A stretch of DNA of 64,000 nt from Bacillota bacterium (lineage in GTDB: Bacteria; Bacillota; Clostridia; TANB77; CAG-465), in contig JAEWPS010000038.1 of the NCBI GenBank assembly GCA_023460515.1, positions 62,001 through 126,000 on the forward strand, written 5' to 3'. A model generated the notes under the pieces. The model made no database searches. It saw only the letters and a program-made list of their open reading frames with translations, and was not told the DNA's origin. The position numbers and the translations under genes were made by a program. Position 1 is the first letter of the stretch; each line of letters opens with the position of its first letter. This document shows positions 58,916 through 64,000 of the stretch, in pieces.

Positions 58916-60094
58916 ATGGCAATTAGAGAAAGATTAAGTGGAAACGAAGCAGTTGCTACTGCTATGAAACAAATAAACCCAGATACAGTTGCAGCCTACC
59001 CTATTACTCCTGCTACTGAAATACCTCAATATTTTGCAAACTTTGTATCTAACGGATCAGTAACAACTGAATTTATTCCAGTTGAAAGTGAACACAGTGC
59101 TATGTCTGCATGTATTGGTGCATCAGCTGCTGGAGCAAGAGTTATGACTGCTACTTCATCACAAGGTTTAGCATATATGTTTGAAACTCTTTATATAGCT
59201 TCTGGTCTTAGATTACCTATTGTTTTAGTTAATGTAAATAGAGCATTATCTGCTCCTATTAATATACATAATGATCATTCAGATTCAATGGGAGCTAGAG
59301 ATGCAGGCTTTATACAATTATATTGTGAAAGTAATCAAGAAGCATACGACAACACAATAATGGCTGTAAAAATAGCTGAAAAGGCTAGATTACCTGTTAT
59401 GGTTTGTTATGATGGATTTATAACATCACATTCAATAGAAAATATTATGCTTATGGAAAATGATGAAGTTAAAAATTTTGTAGGTGAATATAATCCAGAA
59501 GAATATTTACTAGATGATAAAAGAAATATTTCTATTGGACCTTTATCTCTTCAAAATAGTTACTTTGAACAAAGAAAAGAAATAGCCGATGCTATGGTAG
59601 ATTCAAAAGAAATTATTAAAGAAGTTTCTGAAGAATTCTATAATTTAACTGGTAGAAAACATGGTTTATATGAAAAATATATGTTAGATGATGCTGAGTT
59701 AGGTATAATAGTATTAAACTCTACAGCTGGAACTGCAAAAGAAGCTATAGACATATTAAGAGCTAAGGGAATAAAAGCTGGTATGTTAAAGCCAAGATGT
59801 TTTAGACCATTACCTTACTTAGAAATTTCAGAAGAAGTAAAAAATTTAAAAGTTCTAGCTATTATGGATAAAGCAGATAGTGTAAATGGATACTCTGGCC
59901 CATTATTTTCAGAGATAACATCTGCAATGTATACAAGTAACGTAAAAGTTCCTACAGTAAACTATATATATGGTTTAGGTGGTAGAGATGTTAAAATAGA
60001 TAACATTTTTGAAGTATTTAGTGATTTAGAGACTATCGCTAAAACTGGTAAAATAACTACATTAACTAATTATTTAGGATTGAGAGGTGAATAA
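58916..60094 (+). CDS. porA: 2-oxoacid:ferredoxin oxidoreductase alpha subunit
   Basis: 392 aa, AAAGGAGA before the ATG. Domain I with LSGNEAVATAMKQINPDTVAAYPITPATEI and the SEHSAMSACIGASAAGAR loop; C-terminal domain with STAGTAKEAIDILRAKG and PRCFRPLP. Binds 2-oxoacid and CoA with PorB. Pyruvate is the most likely substrate; 2-oxoisovalerate enzymes are close relatives. Confidence 0.93.
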   Translation: MAIRERLSGNEAVATAMKQINPDTVAAYPITPATEIPQYFANFVSNGSVTTEFIPVESEHSAMSACIGASAAGARVMTATSSQGLAYMFETLYIASGLRLPIVLVNVNRALSAPINIHNDHSDSMGARDAGFIQLYCESNQEAYDNTIMAVKIAEKARLPVMVCYDGFITSHSIENIMLMENDEVKNFVGEYNPEEYLLDDKRNISIGPLSLQNSYFEQRKEIADAMVDSKEIIKEVSEEFYNLTGRKHGLYEKYMLDDAELGIIVLNSTAGTAKEAIDILRAKGIKAGMLKPRCFRPLPYLEISEEVKNLKVLAIMDKADSVNGYSGPLFSEITSAMYTSNVKVPTVNYIYGLGGRDVKIDNIFEVFSDLETIAKTGKITTLTNYLGLRGE

Positions 60095-60095
60095 T

Positions 60096-61049
60096 ATGGC
60101 ATATAGTATAAAAGATATGGTAAATAAAAAAGCAAGATTTGTAAGTGGTCATAGAATGTGTGCTGGATGCGGTGCTCCTCCTATTGTGAGAACTGTACTT
60201 AGAACACTAAAAGAAGATGATAATGCTTTAATTACCTCTGCAACTGGTTGTTTAGAAGTATCTAGTTGTATATATCCTTACACATCTTGGGGAAATGCTT
60301 CATTTATACATAGTGCATTCGAAAATGCAGGAGCAACAATTTCTGGTGCTTCAGCTGCATATACTGCTTTAAAAAGAAGAGGTAAAATTAGTAAAAATAC
60401 AAAATTTATAGCCTTCGGTGGTGATGGTGGTACTTTAGATATAGGTTTTCAAGCTTTATCTGGTGCAATGGAAAGAGGTCATGATATAACATACGTATGT
60501 TATGATAACGGTGGTTACATGAATACTGGAACACAACGTTCTTCTTCTACTCCACATTTTGCAGATACTACAACTACCCCTGCAGGTTCAAAAATTCCTG
60601 GTAAAGTCCAAATGAGAAAAGATTTAACAGAAATAATGGCAAGACATAATATTCCTTACGTTGCACAAACTGCTGCAATTGGAAATCAAAAGGATTTATA
60701 TGAAAAAGCTGAAAAAGCTATATATACAGAAGGTCCTACTTATATGTCAGTACTTTCTCCTTGCCCAAGAGGCTGGGGTTATCCTACTGATGATTTATTA
60801 ATTATGAATAAGCTTGCTGTTGATACTTGCTTCTGGCCTTTATATGAAATTGAAAATGGTGTATATAGAATTACATATAAGCCTGCTAAGAAGTTACCGG
60901 TTGAAGAATTTTTAAAAATGCAAAAAAGATTTAAACATTTATTTAAAGAAGAAAATAGATGGATGATTGATCAACTTCAAGCAGAAGTAGATAAAAAATG
61001 GGATTACCTACTTAAACAAGAAGAATTTACAAACAGTTTAAATAAATAA
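60096..61049 (+). CDS. porB: 2-oxoacid:ferredoxin oxidoreductase beta subunit
   Basis: 317 aa from the ATG at 60096, one base after the porA stop, with AGAGGTGAA inside the porA end; a GTG at 60087 is possible. TPP-binding GGDGGTLDIGFQALSGAMERG with the YDNGGYMNTGTQRSSSTP loop, and cluster Cys in GHRMCAGCGAPP, ATGCLEVSS and a later SPCPRGWG. Completes porGDAB. Confidence 0.94.
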   Translation: MAYSIKDMVNKKARFVSGHRMCAGCGAPPIVRTVLRTLKEDDNALITSATGCLEVSSCIYPYTSWGNASFIHSAFENAGATISGASAAYTALKRRGKISKNTKFIAFGGDGGTLDIGFQALSGAMERGHDITYVCYDNGGYMNTGTQRSSSTPHFADTTTTPAGSKIPGKVQMRKDLTEIMARHNIPYVAQTAAIGNQKDLYEKAEKAIYTEGPTYMSVLSPCPRGWGYPTDDLLIMNKLAVDTCFWPLYEIENGVYRITYKPAKKLPVEEFLKMQKRFKHLFKEENRWMIDQLQAEVDKKWDYLLKQEEFTNSLNK

Positions 61050-61056
61050 TATTAAA

Positions 61057-61096
61057 AATAACCTATAAACTTATTGCATAAGCTTATAGGTTATTT
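61057..61096. terminator. Bidirectional terminator between porB and pilin/FGE-like gene 3
   Basis: A long imperfect stem, AATAACCTATAAactta with taagcTTATAGGTTATT, flanked by A-rich and T-rich sequence. Confidence 0.75.
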
Positions 61097-61123
61097 ATTT
61101 TATCTTATTTTAAATAAAAAGAA

Positions 61124-62347
61124 TTAAATTATATAAAGTACTACACGAAAAGATAAACAAACACTAGCATTTGTTACACTTGGATAGTCATTACCTCGAT
61201 ATGCAGCTGGTGCGTATCCGCCACCACTAGCATAATGAACACCCCCACGGCAAACACGAGTAGCTCCATAAATTTCACTTGTCCAATCCCAAGTATTCCC
61301 TGCTAGATCGTATATATTATTTGCTTTCCACATTTCACTATATCCTGCTACTTGCTTTGTTTTATATCCTGTAACATTTGCAGGGGCTATCGAATCATAA
61401 AAATTTCCCCACGATCTACTATCTGTTATATTTTTACCTAAATTTTGTACCCATTTCATTATTGTATCCCACTGTGTACCAGTTACAAGTCCACTTTTTA
61501 CTTTATCTGTATTATACATTGATTCAGATTTTACTTTTAAATCCGTATATTTTATATTTGCCCATACTATTGCATTTTTTTTACTTACTAATTGATCTAC
61601 CCCTACTTTTCCAGCTTCATATCTTGCTATATAAAATCCACCATATTTTAAAACTTGGTTTTTTTCATTTGTTACACCTACTGGTAATGTATCATCTGTT
61701 GTTGATGCATATGATATGTTAGTTGTGCACCATTTTGTATACGTTACATTTGTTCCATCTACAGGAACCCACACAAATTGGTTTCCATTAACATCCTCTA
61801 TTACTAATCCTTTATTCCAGTCCGTTGGCCATGTCGCACCGTCATTAATTGCTTTAAATCCCTTAGGTATTAACGGATTTTGATATGTTGCTACTTTACC
61901 ATTTACAGTCGCATTTTCCGTTGCTATTACATTTATACCTAATTCTATTTTATTTAATATTCCCATTTCTTTAATATAATCTTTTTCTACTAAAACGTCT
62001 CCCACATAAACTAATTCACCTTTTTGTATTTCTAATTTTGCACCGTCTGCAACTGTTATACTTTTAATATATTCTTTTATTGTTCCTGCTATATTACCCT
62101 GTGTACCATCCCATGCAGCTGCGTTAAATAATCTTGGATTAAAAGAACTACTCTGCAAATACTTGCCTGATATAACAATTGCAAGCTCTGAATTATATTG
62201 TTCTATATTTGTTTTAAATTTTGCTTCATTTGCTTGTGGTATTATATTGCTATTTGTTAAATTAAGTATAACTGATCCTGCTAGTATTATAATAACTATA
62301 ATGGTTATTATTAGTACTATTAATGATATTCCTTTATTTCTTTTCAT
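61124..62347 (-). CDS. Pilin-like protein with C-terminal FGE/C-lectin-like domain (3)
   Basis: 407 aa from the ATG at 62347 with AGAGGT about 11 nt upstream; a TTG 30 nt earlier lacks a site. Prepilin-like leader KGISLIVLIITIIVIIILAG, then FGE-like motifs FVWVPVDGTN, GGFYIARYEAG, GTQWDTIMKWV, YDLAGNTWDWTSE and the tail CRGGVHYASGGGYAP...FRVVL. Aligned to the copy at 54630, the tail differs mainly at first and second codon positions of NNT codons while the scaffold is conserved. Surface or secretion-linked binding protein; function unproven. Confidence 0.8.
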   Translation of the reverse strand: MKRNKGISLIVLIITIIVIIILAGSVILNLTNSNIIPQANEAKFKTNIEQYNSELAIVISGKYLQSSSFNPRLFNAAAWDGTQGNIAGTIKEYIKSITVADGAKLEIQKGELVYVGDVLVEKDYIKEMGILNKIELGINVIATENATVNGKVATYQNPLIPKGFKAINDGATWPTDWNKGLVIEDVNGNQFVWVPVDGTNVTYTKWCTTNISYASTTDDTLPVGVTNEKNQVLKYGGFYIARYEAGKVGVDQLVSKKNAIVWANIKYTDLKVKSESMYNTDKVKSGLVTGTQWDTIMKWVQNLGKNITDSRSWGNFYDSIAPANVTGYKTKQVAGYSEMWKANNIYDLAGNTWDWTSEIYGATRVCRGGVHYASGGGYAPAAYRGNDYPSVTNASVCLSFRVVLYII

Positions 62348-62397
62348 TATTAATATACCTCTTCTTTCTAATTTCAATAAAAATCATTATTTGCTAA

Positions 62398-62426
62398 ATT
62401 ATACAACATATGTATTTTTTTGTCAA
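62398..62426 (-). promoter_or_regulatory. Consensus promoter of pilin/FGE-like gene 3
   Basis: Minus strand TTGACA (62426-62421), 17-base spacer, TATAAT (62403-62398), about 50 nt before the ATG. Confidence 0.8.
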
Positions 62427-62473
62427 TAATTTTAGAAAAAATTATATATTAAAAATATGTAATTTAAAATAAA

Positions 62474-62507
62474 GAAAAACGCTCTCTGCAACTATACAGA
62501 AAGCGCC
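62474..62507 (-). terminator. Terminator of the YwaF-like gene
   Basis: Stem GCGCTTTCTG with CAGAGAGCGT (62479-62506), then TTTTTC on the minus strand. Confidence 0.75.
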
Positions 62508-62512
62508 TTTTA

Positions 62513-63268
62513 TTATCCTACATATTTTAATTCATTATCTTCTAATATAATATCATTTCCTTTTTTATTTAATAAGTATGCAGGTATATATGCAATAAAT
62601 ATTGCAGTTAATGCAACTAGTTCAAGCCAAAATATTGGAGGCATATATTTAACAAAAGGATATATTCTATATATATGAGATGGTAATTGTCCCATCATTA
62701 TATAATTAGTATTAAATATTCCATTAAATATAGCCATAACAAATACTATAATGTTACCTGTTACATATGCTTTTAATATATCTTTTTTATGTATTTTATA
62801 TTCTAAAACAACCAATACATATATACTACTAAGTAACATGAAATGATGACTAATTATGAACTGCCAAAATATTAGTCTATCATAATCAAATTTCAAATCA
62901 GGCCATATAATTGCAGGTATTGGTCCTACAAAGGTAAAAAAGTATATTATACTATACAGTTTTCTATTTCCAGTTATTAGTACATACATAAATATATATC
63001 CCGTTATAAAACAAAAATGTAATGGTAAGTCTAATCTCCAATCATAGGTTTTAAGTATTATTTTAGATATATAATATACTGACATATTAATAAATAAAAT
63101 AGCTGCTAAAATGTATCTAATGTTCTCTTTAAATTTTAAAGTTCTTAATTTATCCTTATATTTAAAAATGAGTAATGCTATAACAACAGTAGTTACGGAT
63201 AAAAATATATGCATTGGTCCAAATAGTACAAATGGGGTACCACCAATCTCAGTAAAAAATTCTTTCAT
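62513..63268 (-). CDS. YwaF/TIGR02206-like integral membrane protein
   Basis: 251 aa with about seven hydrophobic spans. Conserved features of this TMEM164-related family: FGPMHIFLS near the N-terminus, DLPLHFCFITG (His-Cys) and FWQFIISHHFML. A His-Cys pair in membrane spans hints at acyl transfer, but function in bacteria is not established. AGGGG before the ATG. It lies 12 nt downstream of smc. Confidence 0.8.
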   Translation of the reverse strand: MKEFFTEIGGTPFVLFGPMHIFLSVTTVVIALLIFKYKDKLRTLKFKENIRYILAAILFINMSVYYISKIILKTYDWRLDLPLHFCFITGYIFMYVLITGNRKLYSIIYFFTFVGPIPAIIWPDLKFDYDRLIFWQFIISHHFMLLSSIYVLVVLEYKIHKKDILKAYVTGNIIVFVMAIFNGIFNTNYIMMGQLPSHIYRIYPFVKYMPPIFWLELVALTAIFIAYIPAYLLNKKGNDIILEDNELKYVG

Positions 63269-63279
63269 TTATTTCCCCT

Positions 63280-64000
63280 CTATTTCATCTTCATTGAAAT
63301 AACCTTAGATATTCCATATTCCTCCATTGTAATACCATAAACGGTTTTTGCTACTTCCATAGTACCTTTTCTATGTGTAATTACAATAAACTGTGTTTCT
63401 TTTGAATATTTTTTTATATATTCTGCAAATCTTTGAACATTAATATCGTCCAAAGCTGCTTCTATTTCATCTAATATACAAAATGGAGGTGCTTTAATTT
63501 TAAGTATAGCAAATAGTAAAGCTGTAGCTGTAAGTGCTCTTTCTCCACCAGATAAAAGCATCATACTTTGTAGTTTTTTACCTGGAGGTTGAACTTCAAT
63601 TTCAATTCCAGATTCTAGTATATTACTTTCATCAGTAAGTGTTAGCGCTGCTTTACCACCACCAAATAATTCTGAAAAAGTTTCAGCAAAATTTTCATTA
63701 ATTATTTTAAATTGTTTAGTAAATTGACTTTTCATAAGTGTTGTCATATTAGATATTAAATTTTCTAATTTTTGTTTAGTCTCATCTAAATCTTTCTTTT
63801 GAACAGTTATAAAATCATAACGAGCCTTTACATTATTATATTCTTCAATTGATGATATGTCTACATCACCTAAATTTTTTATTTCGTTTCTTAATTTTTC
63901 TGCATTTTTATTTATATTAGACATATCTTCAATAACAGGTATTGAATTATAATATTCTTTAGCGGATGATATAGTTAGTTCATATTCATCCCACATCTTA
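63280..64000 (-). CDS. smc: Chromosome segregation protein SMC, C-terminal part
   Basis: About 240 residues of the C-terminus; the gene continues past the right edge. The coiled coil leads into FSELFGGGKAALTL, the ABC signature LLSGGERALTATALLFAILK, Walker B PFCILDEIEAALDD and FIVITHRKGTME. Condensin ATPase that organises and segregates chromosomes. Confidence 0.96.
   Translation of the reverse strand, partial: KMWDEYELTISSAKEYYNSIPVIEDMSNINKNAEKLRNEIKNLGDVDISSIEEYNNVKARYDFITVQKKDLDETKQKLENLISNMTTLMKSQFTKQFKIINENFAETFSELFGGGKAALTLTDESNILESGIEIEVQPPGKKLQSMMLLSGGERALTATALLFAILKIKAPPFCILDEIEAALDDINVQRFAEYIKKYSKETQFIVITHRKGTMEVAKTVYGITMEEYGISKVISMKMK

Overview
This window comes from the chromosome of a very AT-rich, low-GC Gram-positive anaerobe, most likely an uncultivated gut-type member of the Clostridia. 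This is an inference. It rests on an electron-bifurcating [FeFe]-hydrogenase (hydABC), a four-subunit 2-oxoacid:ferredoxin oxidoreductase (porGDAB), rubrerythrin plus superoxide reductase, the sporulation genes spoIIR and dpaA, GatCAB, GGAGG-type ribosome binding sites and consensus TTGACA/TATAAT promoters. No rRNA, insertion sequence, prophage, CRISPR array or reverse transcriptase was seen. Most genes are on the minus strand.

Layout. 1-8.1 kb: an orphan transglutaminase-like protein, then a giant surface protein (about 2226 aa) with a pilin-like N-terminus and two FGE/C-type-lectin-like domains. 8.1-23.4 kb: a leftward run with a HepT-like protein, def, an FtsK/SpoIIIE translocase, rsmD, pdp, rnhB, an SDR reductase, a GGDEF/degenerate-EAL protein, hydA-hydB-hydC, fba and a coiled-coil ORFan. 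23.8-25.6 kb: a catalytically dead asparagine-synthetase-like protein. 25.7-29.0 kb: rpmG-secE-nusG-rplK-rplA-[L10 leader]-rplJ-rplL from one strong promoter. 29.1-34.3 kb: ogg, tRNA-Gly(UCC), folD, dpaA, a patatin and tgt. 34.5-43.9 kb: membrane and oxidoreductase genes, a secreted SH3b-CAP protein, gatCAB-ppaC, spoIIR, ric and a DUF378 protein. 44-56 kb: an RNA methyltransferase, a foldase, mfd, a NUDIX hydrolase, topB, ligA, a TfoX-C protein and a second pilin/FGE-like protein. 56-61 kb: superoxide reductase, rubrerythrin, two tandem ORFan paralogues and porGDAB. 61-64 kb: a third pilin/FGE-like protein, a YwaF-type membrane protein and the 3' end of smc.

The most striking observation is that two conserved genes, ppaC and topB, are each broken by a +1 frameshift at the same kind of place. 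In both, the frame-0 codon is CGG followed by A, and skipping the C gives GGA (Gly) and restores a full-length, correctly aligned protein (309 aa for PpaC). In-frame CGG is almost absent elsewhere in the window: I count four others, all in poorly conserved proteins. This points to programmed or hungry-codon +1 frameshifting at CGG rather than two random errors. The tRNA that would read the shifted GGA codon, tRNA-Gly(UCC), is also encoded here.

Other notable features are three pilin-anchored proteins whose C-termini look like diversity-generating-retroelement variable regions, two neighbouring genes in which a perfect hairpin separates the Shine-Dalgarno from the start codon, and several pseudoenzymes (AsnB-like, EAL, HepT-like).
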